Assembly: GCA_964581605.1 (NCBI GenBank)
Contig: CAZOPF010000128.1
Coordinates: 1-14,196 of the forward strand
Direction of reading: 5' to 3'
Source: CAADGU01 sp964581605
GTDB taxonomy: Bacteria > Chloroflexota > Anaerolineae > Promineifilales > Promineifilaceae
Length of the DNA stretch: 14,196 nucleotides
Positions 1 to 6,590 of this stretch are shown one piece after another. The stretch's first letter is position 1. Each line of letters opens with the position of its first letter. A program made the translations under genes and the position numbers. The notes below the pieces were generated by a model. The model searched no databases. It was not told where the DNA came from and worked only from the letters and a program-made list of their open reading frames with translations.

Positions 1-77
1 CTTGCCACCTGCCACCTGCCACTTGCCACCTGCCACCTGCCACTTGCCACCTGCCACCTGCCACTTGCCACCTGCCC
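1..77. repeat. Tandem repeat, 7-bp units in a 21-bp period
   Basis: About 3.6 copies of a 21-bp unit built from one CTTGCCA and two CCTGCCA heptamers, starting at 1, 22, 43 and 64. It is the reverse complement of the GTGGCAG array at 13733-13805. Because 21 is a multiple of three, the mannosidase frame stays open through it and reads as a repeated heptapeptide CHLPPAT. The composition is typical of intergenic repeat rather than protein-coding sequence. Confidence 0.9.
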
Positions 78-1781
78 ATTCCCTCCCCTCAACTTTGGTG
101 GCCGAATGGGATGGGGGCACGGCCGTTGTATGCGGTAACGGTAACGCTGTGGGCCGATGGCCTTGAACTGGACCGCGTGAGCAAACGCATTGGCCTGCGC
201 ACCTTGAAGCTGGACCGCCACCCCGACCCATGGGGGGAATCATTCCAATTTGTGGTTAACGGTGTGCCCTTTTTCGCCAAAGGAGCGAACTGGATTCCGG
301 CGGATACGTTCGTTACTAGCATCACCCCGGAACATTACACCCGGTTACTGCAAGATGCAGCGGCGGCCAATATGAACATGCTGCGCGTCTGGGGTGGCGG
401 CATCTATGAAGCTGACATCTTCTACGATCTGTGTGACGAACTGGGCATCTGCCTCTGGCAAGATTTCATGTTTGCCTGCGCTACCTACCCCACCTTTGAC
501 GAAGCGTGGATGGAGACAGTGCGCCACGAAATTGAAGACAACGTGCGCCGCCTGCGCCACCACGCCAGCCTGGCGCTCTGGTGCGGCAACAACGAGATGG
601 AACAAGGGCTGGTGGGGAGTGAGTGGACGTCATACTGCATGAGTTGGGAGGATTACGGCCGTCTCTTTGACCAGCTTCTCCCCGAACTCATCCAACAGCT
701 TGACCCGCAAACCGACTATTGGCCCAGCAGCGCCCACACCCCCGTTGGCAACCGTGCTTACTCGAATGATCCCAAATCCGGCGATGCCCACATCTGGGAC
801 GTGTGGCACGGCAAACAGCCGTTTGAGTTTTACCGCACCTGCGAACACCGTTTTAACAGCGAATTTGGCTTCCAATCCTTCCCCGAACCGCGCATGGTGT
901 CCCGGTACACGCTGCCCGAAGACCGCAACATCACCAGCGCCGTCATGGAGCATCACCAGCGCAGCGGCATCGGCAACCAGACCATTATTCATTACATGCT
1001 GGACTGGTTCCGCTTTCCCACCTCGTTTGAAAACACGCTCTGGTTGAGCCAGATTGTGCAAGGCATGGCGATGAAGTATGCGGTGGAACATTGGCGGCGG
1101 ACTATGCCGCGGGGCATGGGCACACTCTACTGGCAGTTGAACGACTGCTGGCCGGTGGCCAGCTGGTCATCATTGGATAGCGACGGCCGTTGGAAAGCCC
1201 TGCACTATCTCGCCAAAAAGTTCTACGCCCCGCTGCTGGTCTCTGGCCTGGAAGACGCGGAAACGGGCACCGTGCAAATTCATGTCACCAGCGACCTGTT
1301 GGCTGGTTTGGTAGGCGATGTACACTGGCAGTTAATAACGGTGGACGGCGAGGCGCTGATGGAAGGCGATACGGCCGTGACCATCCCCCCCAACCAGAAC
1401 ACGCTGATCGAAACCTTAAATCTACAAAACGCCCTGGCCGAACATGGCCCCCGCCGCCTGCTACTCTGGCTGGCCTTGCAGGTGGATGGGCAAATCATTT
1501 CCACCAACCTGGTACATTTTGCTCGCCCCAAACACCTGGAACTGCCTGATCCCCGGTTAGAAATGGCAGTCGTGGACAATGCCCATCTGACGCTCACCGC
1601 CCATAAACCAGCCCTGTTTGTATGGGTAGAATCGCTCAAGGTGGACGGCCGTTTTGCCGACAACTTCTTCCACCTGCGCCCCGGCGAAACTGTGACCATT
1701 GCTGTGCAAACAGCCGATGGTTCTGCACCCACGCTGCATAACCTGCGCGTTCAATCCCTTTATGACACATACCAGCCATAG
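3..1781 (+). CDS. Beta-mannosidase (glycoside hydrolase family 2), 5'-partial, catalytic part
   Basis: Hydrolyses terminal beta-D-mannose from mannosides or mannan-derived oligosaccharides, as known for the family. Counting from ATG 111, the first residues after LWWPNG are the end of a GH2 sugar-binding/Ig-like region, followed by the TIM barrel. WCGNNE supplies the acid/base (Glu162) and RFNSEFGFQS the nucleophile (Glu251). Other family hallmarks are NGVPFFAKGANWIPAD, MLRVWGGGIYE and YWQLNDCWPVASW. Beta-sandwich domains follow from about residue 380 to the TAG stop. ATG 111 is unlikely to be the true start: the same frame continues upstream as QLWWPNGMG, a conserved GH2 mannosidase segment (nt 90-113), then through a stop-free 21-bp-period repeat to the window edge. 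The N-terminal ~250 residues of the usual ~800+ residue enzyme are therefore off-window, or were lost by repeat insertion. No visible operon partner. Family assignment is firm; the 5' structure is open. Confidence 0.9.
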   Translation, partial: CHLPPATCHLPPATCHLPPATCHLPIPSPQLWWPNGMGARPLYAVTVTLWADGLELDRVSKRIGLRTLKLDRHPDPWGESFQFVVNGVPFFAKGANWIPADTFVTSITPEHYTRLLQDAAAANMNMLRVWGGGIYEADIFYDLCDELGICLWQDFMFACATYPTFDEAWMETVRHEIEDNVRRLRHHASLALWCGNNEMEQGLVGSEWTSYCMSWEDYGRLFDQLLPELIQQLDPQTDYWPSSAHTPVGNRAYSNDPKSGDAHIWDVWHGKQPFEFYRTCEHRFNSEFGFQSFPEPRMVSRYTLPEDRNITSAVMEHHQRSGIGNQTIIHYMLDWFRFPTSFENTLWLSQIVQGMAMKYAVEHWRRTMPRGMGTLYWQLNDCWPVASWSSLDSDGRWKALHYLAKKFYAPLLVSGLEDAETGTVQIHVTSDLLAGLVGDVHWQLITVDGEALMEGDTAVTIPPNQNTLIETLNLQNALAEHGPRRLLLWLALQVDGQIISTNLVHFARPKHLELPDPRLEMAVVDNAHLTLTAHKPALFVWVESLKVDGRFADNFFHLRPGETVTIAVQTADGSAPTLHNLRVQSLYDTYQP

Positions 1782-1903
1782 ACATCTGAATTCTTTGAGA
1801 AATCGAATGTCTAACAGGGGTATCATAAAAACGGCCGTCTACCACGTATATTTCCTACGACAAACCTACGAACCGTTGGAGCAGCCACTGCCTGGAAGAG
1901 GTG

Positions 1904-1912
1904 TGCTAAAAT
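1904..1912 (+). promoter_or_regulatory. Possible extended -10 promoter for moxR-DUF58
   Basis: TGCTAAAAT (TG-n-TAAAAT) lies about 120 bp upstream of the MoxR start in the only sizeable gap before it. No good -35 hexamer is visible at 16-18 bp spacing, so this rests on the extended -10 pattern alone. Confidence 0.2.
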
Positions 1913-1958
1913 CCCCGGCAGTTAAAGTGAACAGGTGAAGGGGTGATGAGGTGAAAAT

Positions 1959-2014
1959 TCATCCTCCATCCTCCATCCTCCATCCTTCATAATTCATAAT
2001 TCATAATTCATAAT
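1959..2014. repeat. Two adjacent 7-bp tandem repeats in the intergenic region
   Basis: Heptamer CATCCTC is repeated about four times (about 1960-1986) and is followed directly by about four copies of TTCATAA (1986-2013). The array ends just before the MoxR ribosome binding site. The rest of the 250-bp gap (1782-1958) contains one ACGGCCGT (1831-1838) and short purine-rich GGTGA-type runs but no gene that I can support. Confidence 0.85.
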
Positions 2015-2020
2015 TTTTAT

Positions 2021-2025
2021 AGGAG
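2021..2025 (+). promoter_or_regulatory. Ribosome binding site for the MoxR gene
   Basis: AGGAG ends six bases before ATG 2032 and lies immediately after the AT-rich TTCATAA repeat, which supports this start codon. Confidence 0.75.
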
Positions 2026-2031
2026 CACTAC

Positions 2032-2982
2032 ATGGCCGAAATTGAAGCTATCGCCAACCGTATCATTGAAAACGTCGAGCACGTCATTGTGGGCAAACGT
2101 CCCGAAGTGCAGCTCACCGTCATGGGGCTGTTGTGCCAGGGGCACATCCTCATCGAAGATGTGCCTGGCGTGGGCAAAACCGTATTGGCAAAATCCCTCG
2201 CCAAATCCGTCGGCTGCGCCTTCCAACGCATCCAGTTCACACCGGACATGCTGCCCAGTGACGTCACCGGCGTCTCCGTTTTTAACCAGCGTGACCGGGA
2301 ATTTGAATTCCGCCCCGGCCCCATCCACGCCCAGATTGTGCTGGTAGATGAAATCAACCGCGCTACCCCCAAAACCCAGTCCGCCCTGCTGGAAGCGATG
2401 GAAGAAAAACAGGTGACGGTAGATGGCCACACCTACCGGCTCGGCCCGCCGTTCATGGTGCTGGCCACCCAAAATCCCATCGAATATGAAGGCACCTTCC
2501 CCCTGCCAGAAGCGCAGCTCGACCGCTTTATGTTGCGCATTCGCCTGGGCTACCCTGACCGGGCACATGAAATTGAAATTTTAGACCGGCAGCAACATAC
2601 CCATCCAGTAGATGGGTTGGAGCAAGTGGTGTCGGTGGATGAATTGTTGGCAGTGCAAACGGCCGTCAAAGACATCTACATTGACACCCTTGTCAAAGAA
2701 TACATCGTGGAAATCGTGCGCCAGACGCGGGAACACCCGGATGTCTACCTGGGTTCTAGCTCGCGTGGCGCCCTGGCCATGTACCGGCTGGCCCAGGCCC
2801 GCGCCGCCATGCTCGGCCGTGACTATGTACTGCCCGACGACGTGAAGGCCCTGGCCGGTGCCGCCCTCAGCCACCGCATCATCGTCGGCCCCGCCGCCCG
2901 CATCAAAGACATCGAACCGTCTCAGATTGTGCAGGACATCCTCGACCGCATCCCGGTGCCGGGGGCACAAGTGAAGGCATAA
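2032..2982 (+). CDS. MoxR-family AAA+ ATPase
   Basis: A 316-residue cytoplasmic AAA+ ATPase of the MoxR class, whose members act as chaperones in maturing protein complexes, usually with DUF58 or vWA-domain partners. Walker A is DVPGVGKT (G46, G48, K49, T50). Walker B is VLVDEINR (D106, E107). Sensor 1 is LATQNP (N148), followed by the MoxR-typical EGTFPLPEAQLDRF. The C-terminal helical lid runs from about residue 200, with the conserved SSRGALAMYRLAQARA and the DDVKALA segment. Length is normal for the family and nothing essential is missing. The start at ATG 2032 has AGGAG six bases upstream. The DUF58 gene follows after seven bases, so the two are almost certainly co-transcribed. The physiological client is unknown. 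Confidence 0.95.
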   Translation: MAEIEAIANRIIENVEHVIVGKRPEVQLTVMGLLCQGHILIEDVPGVGKTVLAKSLAKSVGCAFQRIQFTPDMLPSDVTGVSVFNQRDREFEFRPGPIHAQIVLVDEINRATPKTQSALLEAMEEKQVTVDGHTYRLGPPFMVLATQNPIEYEGTFPLPEAQLDRFMLRIRLGYPDRAHEIEILDRQQHTHPVDGLEQVVSVDELLAVQTAVKDIYIDTLVKEYIVEIVRQTREHPDVYLGSSSRGALAMYRLAQARAAMLGRDYVLPDDVKALAGAALSHRIIVGPAARIKDIEPSQIVQDILDRIPVPGAQVKA

Positions 2983-2989
2983 AGTTGCT

Positions 2990-4348
2990 GTGGCCGGTGT
3001 CCCCACCGTGCCACCACCGCACACTATGAGAAAATATCTCCGCCGCATCCACCTCGGCCAGCGCCGTACCACCGTCATTGTGTTAGCAATTGTGGCGCTG
3101 CTGGGTGGGCTGGCCACCGGGCGCGACATCTGGTTCAACCTGGCCTATCTGCTGGGGCTGTTGCTCATCATCTCCTTCATCTGGGCGTATGCCAACATCC
3201 GGTTTGTGCATTTGTCACGGCTCACGCGCACGCGCCGCACCCAGGTGGGACGGCCGTTGGAAGAACGCTTCACCGTGCGCAACACCTGGTACATCCCCAA
3301 ACTGTGGCTGGAAGTGCGCGACTACGCCACCCTGCCCGGCCACTTTACCAGCCACGTCGTTCACAATTTGGGGATGCGTGATTCCTACAGCTGGCGGGTG
3401 AACACCATGTGCCGGGAACGCGGCCGGTACCAGCTTGGCCCGCTGCGCCTGCGCACCAGCGACCCCTTTGGCCTCTTCCCCATGGAAAAGGACATCACCC
3501 CCACCACCAACGTCGTCATCTTCCCCCTCACCTTTGACATCCATACCTTTGCCCTACCGATAGGCATTTTGCCCGGCGGGGATGCCCTGCGCCGCCGTAC
3601 CCACGTCGTCACCACCAACGCCGCCGGCGTGCGCGATTATGTGCCCGGCGACAGCTTCGGCCGCATCCATTGGCGCAGCACCGCCCGCCGCGACCGGCTT
3701 ATCGTCAAAGAGTTTGAACTCGACCCTATGGCCGACATCTGGATTGCGCCGGATATGTCCATCTTTGATCATGTTTCCGCCACACGTTCAACTTCGTCGG
3801 CCACATCTGCCAGTGGCGACTTACCATCCTGGTTGACGCCAGAGAAATTTACGTTGCCGGAATCCACTGAAGAGTACACCGTCACCATCGCGGCCTCTCT
3901 GGCACAATACTTTTTGCGCCAGGACAGAGCGGTAGGCATGTTGGGGTATGGGCAGAGCACAGAAATTGTGCAACCGGATCGGGGGGAACGACAGCTCAAC
4001 CGCATCTTGGAAACACTGTCCGTGTTGCGAGCGCGGGGCCAGGTGCCGATGAGTGATATGCTTAACGCCGAAGCGCACTTGTTTCCGCGGGGCACGACCC
4101 TTATTGTCGTTACCCCTTCACCGCGTGAGCAGTGGGCGACGGCGTCACGCCAGTTAGCCCGGCGTGGCCTGCGGCTGGTGACGGTGTTGGTGAACCCGGC
4201 TTCCTTTAGCGGCAACCGTTCCACCGATAAACTGGCGGCCATGCTGCAAGCCAACGGCATGGTGACGTATGTGGTGAATAATGGGGATGATCTGACGGCC
4301 GTGCTCAGCCGCACCGCTCGCCAGCCGGGGCATTTCTCACTGACGTAA
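2990..4348 (+). CDS. DUF58 domain protein (MoxR partner), membrane-anchored
   Basis: A 452-residue DUF58 protein, the usual genetic partner of MoxR ATPases. Two hydrophobic segments near the N-terminus (about residues 28-44 and 50-72) should anchor it, followed by a beta-rich middle (about 75-190). The DUF58 signature lies around residues 213-235: GVRDYVPGDSFGRIHWRS, then KEFELDP. The C-terminal part resembles a vWA-like fold. Its first strand ends in PDMSIF, which has D-x-S but not the full DxSxS metal site. The start is uncertain. GTG 2990 keeps the tight seven-base spacing to MoxR but has only a weak AAGG far upstream. ATG 3026 (MRKYL) has no visible binding site either. The gene ends 41 bp from the convergent stop at 4390. 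No transglutaminase or vWA gene follows, unlike many MoxR operons. The specific role is not known. Confidence 0.92.
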   Translation: MAGVPTVPPPHTMRKYLRRIHLGQRRTTVIVLAIVALLGGLATGRDIWFNLAYLLGLLLIISFIWAYANIRFVHLSRLTRTRRTQVGRPLEERFTVRNTWYIPKLWLEVRDYATLPGHFTSHVVHNLGMRDSYSWRVNTMCRERGRYQLGPLRLRTSDPFGLFPMEKDITPTTNVVIFPLTFDIHTFALPIGILPGGDALRRRTHVVTTNAAGVRDYVPGDSFGRIHWRSTARRDRLIVKEFELDPMADIWIAPDMSIFDHVSATRSTSSATSASGDLPSWLTPEKFTLPESTEEYTVTIAASLAQYFLRQDRAVGMLGYGQSTEIVQPDRGERQLNRILETLSVLRARGQVPMSDMLNAEAHLFPRGTTLIVVTPSPREQWATASRQLARRGLRLVTVLVNPASFSGNRSTDKLAAMLQANGMVTYVVNNGDDLTAVLSRTARQPGHFSLT

Positions 4349-4389
4349 TTGACTGCCCCCAACCTGAAGCTCACTGATGGATTTCTGGC

Positions 4390-5607
4390 CTAAACTGGCA
4401 AACAGACCGTAAAAGTGCTGCCTGGTAATGTCTGTGGGTCACTTTCTACCAGGATACGGCCGTTGTGTGCTTCGATAATTCCTTTAGCCATGGGCAAACC
4501 AAGCCCCAACCCACCGCCACAAAACGCCGATTTGCTGGTGGAGTGGTTTTGCACCGAACCCAGCGCGTAAAACAGATCAAAAATATACCCTTGCTCTTCT
4601 TTGGGGATGCCCAAGCCAGTATCTTGCACCGACAGGCGAATTTCCTGGTGGCTGGAAACGCCCGTAATATAAATGTGTCCACCGTCAGGGGTAAATTTAA
4701 TGGCGTTGCCGATGATATTGGCAACGGCCGTGTGTAGCTGCTGTTCATCCCCCATCACCGGCGGCAAATGGCTCAGGCTGGAAACAAAGAGATGCAGTTG
4801 ACGGCAGGCACACACCTCAGCCACCGCACCCACCACATCAGCCACCACATCTCCCACATGCACCGGCTTCAGGCATAGTTTCAGCAGCCCAGACATAATC
4901 TGAGCTACCTGATCAATCTCGTCCGTCACCTGGCGCATCCGGTTCAGTCCACTCTCCATGCGCTGTAGCAGGGTATGGTGCATGGCCACATCCGCCTGTT
5001 CAGCCACATTCCCCAGCACGGTCATCAACGTTGCCATCTGCTGCCTGGTATACGCCAACGGCGCCTGCAAATCATATGAGGCCATCGTCAAAAAATCGCT
5101 TTTTAATTGATTCAACTCCTGCATCCGCCGATTAGCACCTTCCAATTCTCGCATTTTGGCTTCTAGCTGACGCACCAGCTCCTGAGTATGCCGCTCCAGA
5201 TGAACCTGATGTTCCTGGGCCGAGAGTTTTTGCCGCTGCCCATTCAAGAACGATTCAATCTGTTGGGGAAATGTTTCTACGTCAATCGGCTTTGTCATAA
5301 AGCCAGTACAACCTGCCGCCAACGCCATCTTCTGGTTATCTCCATCACGATACGCTGTGAGAGCCACAATTGGTGTTTCCGAAAAATGGGGGGAGCTACG
5401 CAAACGGGTAGTTAACGCCCGCCCGTCCATCTGTGGCAGGTTAATATCCATCAAAATCAAGTTAGGCTGTGCCTTTTGGGCCAGAACTACCCCCTCAATC
5501 CCATCTGAAGCGGTAAACACTTCATAGCCAGAACTACTTAGCAGCCGGTTGACCAGACGCTGGCTTGCCAGGTCATCCTCAATATAGAGTACCCTCGCCT
5601 TTGTCAC
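4390..5607 (-). CDS. Hybrid receiver / histidine-kinase-like protein with degenerate H-box
   Basis: Cytoplasmic signalling protein of about 405 residues from GTG 5607. It begins with a complete CheY-like receiver: acidic pocket E10-D11, phospho-acceptor D54 in LILMDINLPQ, T84, and K106 in FMTKP. A charged coiled coil follows (about 125-170), then a dimerisation helix, then an intact HATPase_c domain. The ATPase shows the N-box NIIGNAIKFTPDGG, DTGLGIP and GGGLGLGLPMAKGI. The H-box reads TMASYDLQAPL, where SHELRTPL is usual. Tyr178 (nt 5074-5076) replaces the phospho-accepting His, so normal autophosphorylation is not expected. Two GTG starts are possible. GTG 5607 has GAGGAAGGA just upstream; GTG 5637 adds ten residues and has no such site. 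There is no membrane segment and no neighbouring output regulator. It could act as an ATP-binding pseudokinase or scaffold. Confidence 0.9.
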   Translation of the reverse strand: MTKARVLYIEDDLASQRLVNRLLSSSGYEVFTASDGIEGVVLAQKAQPNLILMDINLPQMDGRALTTRLRSSPHFSETPIVALTAYRDGDNQKMALAAGCTGFMTKPIDVETFPQQIESFLNGQRQKLSAQEHQVHLERHTQELVRQLEAKMRELEGANRRMQELNQLKSDFLTMASYDLQAPLAYTRQQMATLMTVLGNVAEQADVAMHHTLLQRMESGLNRMRQVTDEIDQVAQIMSGLLKLCLKPVHVGDVVADVVGAVAEVCACRQLHLFVSSLSHLPPVMGDEQQLHTAVANIIGNAIKFTPDGGHIYITGVSSHQEIRLSVQDTGLGIPKEEQGYIFDLFYALGSVQNHSTSKSAFCGGGLGLGLPMAKGIIEAHNGRILVESDPQTLPGSTFTVCLPV

Positions 5608-5610
5608 ACT

Positions 5611-5619
5611 TCCTTCCTC
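5611..5619 (-). promoter_or_regulatory. Ribosome binding site favouring GTG 5607
   Basis: On the minus strand GAGGAAGGA ends three bases before GTG 5607, with the GAGG core eight bases away. The upstream in-frame GTG at 5637 is preceded by CTTGTAAGTA without a purine-rich core. Confidence 0.6.
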
Positions 5620-5678
5620 TCGTCTTGTATTGCTCACTACTTACAAGAGGCGTTTTGTTGTGCTTTATGTGCGCCACC

Positions 5679-5687
5679 GTTATATCA
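5679..5687 (-). promoter_or_regulatory. Possible extended -10 promoter for the hybrid kinase gene
   Basis: Minus-strand TGATATAAC (TG-n-TATAAC, five of six to TATAAT) lies about 72 bases upstream of GTG 5607, in the 106-136 bp gap behind the isopentenyl phosphate kinase gene. No convincing -35 is seen. Confidence 0.3.
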
Positions 5688-5743
5688 CTATTGCCATAAA
5701 ATCAGCATAAAGAGGCCTGATTCTGGTACAGAAGTACTGTGTT

Positions 5744-6538
5744 TCAGGTAATGGTTGTGCCCACTGCTGCATCCGGCTGGCATAACAATTGAAATAATAC
5801 ACCCGGCTGCAAGCCGGAAAAAATTCGCACCGAGAGGCCAGGAATCTGGCCTGCCAATGCGACCATGCTGTGAACTTTGGTCACCATGCCACCCGTTACA
5901 TCAGCACCACGTGAACCACCTAATGCGGCTTCTATTTTGGGCAACGACGCCGCTGAAATATGGGGGATAACCTCTCTCTGCAAATCGAAAACACCTTCGG
6001 TCTCGCCAGCCAACAACAACCAAGACGGCCGCATTCCCGCCTCGGCCAATGCCATCATCACCTCTTCGGTGGAAACAATTGTCCCGCCACGCACCGCATC
6101 AAAAGCAACATCACCATGTGTTACTGGCAGCAGCCCGGCTTGCAATGCCTGTTCCAATGGGTGTATGGCAATGGTAGTGATACGGCCGTCTGCACATATC
6201 ACCGACGCGGACGGAGCAAAACTCATTGCCGGAACACCGGCCACCAACAATGCCTCTACCACTAGCCGGTTCAGCCGCAAGGCGGCCGCGCTCACCTCTG
6301 TAAAACCAAACCACTGCCCAACAGAACGTACCCCCTGGCGCGTACCGTGCCGTGCCGCCGCCACATGCCCAAATGATCCGCTGCCATGCCCCAATACCAG
6401 TTGCAAATCTGGCCGCGCCGCCCGCGCCTGCTGGATCTCTTGGGCCAACCGTGCCAATACATCAAACCGCACCGCTTCTACGCCGGTCTTGTCGGTTATT
6501 AAAGAACCACCCAATTTAAGAAACAATAATTCAGCCAT
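5744..6538 (-). CDS. Isopentenyl phosphate kinase
   Basis: A 264-residue amino-acid-kinase-fold enzyme that phosphorylates isopentenyl phosphate with ATP to isopentenyl diphosphate, the last step of the alternative mevalonate route to isoprenoids. The N-terminal LKLGGSLITDK carries the phosphate-binding Lys8 and the Gly-rich loop. GHGSGSFGH (residues 50-58) ends in the His that marks isopentenyl phosphate kinases and separates them from glutamate-5-kinase and aspartokinase relatives. PVTHGDVAFD and the late DVTGGMVTK segment also match the family. Length is typical. The start is ATG 6538; no clear ribosome binding site precedes it, so translation may depend on the upstream gene, 52 bp away on the same strand. 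No other isoprenoid gene is in the window. The enzyme is known from Archaea, plants and some Chloroflexota, which supports the suggested host. Confidence 0.88.
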   Translation of the reverse strand: MAELLFLKLGGSLITDKTGVEAVRFDVLARLAQEIQQARAARPDLQLVLGHGSGSFGHVAAARHGTRQGVRSVGQWFGFTEVSAAALRLNRLVVEALLVAGVPAMSFAPSASVICADGRITTIAIHPLEQALQAGLLPVTHGDVAFDAVRGGTIVSTEEVMMALAEAGMRPSWLLLAGETEGVFDLQREVIPHISAASLPKIEAALGGSRGADVTGGMVTKVHSMVALAGQIPGLSVRIFSGLQPGVLFQLLCQPDAAVGTTIT

Positions 6539-6590
6539 GAGAGGACATTACCGCAGACGGCCGTTAGCCGCAAACCCTGGCGTAACCCAA

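Noticed and set aside
1..77. CRISPR-like regular repeat at the left edge
   Set aside because: The units are contiguous 7/21-bp tandem copies with no unique spacers and no cas genes nearby.
1699..1938. Small plus-strand frame overlapping the mannosidase end
   Set aside because: It overlaps the mannosidase C-terminus in another frame, has no ribosome binding site and resembles no family.
5800..5820. Hairpin CCGGCT-GCA-AGCCGG followed by A-run, terminator-like on the plus strand
   Set aside because: It lies inside the coding sequence of isopentenyl phosphate kinase (encoding SGLQPG) with no plus-strand gene ending there.
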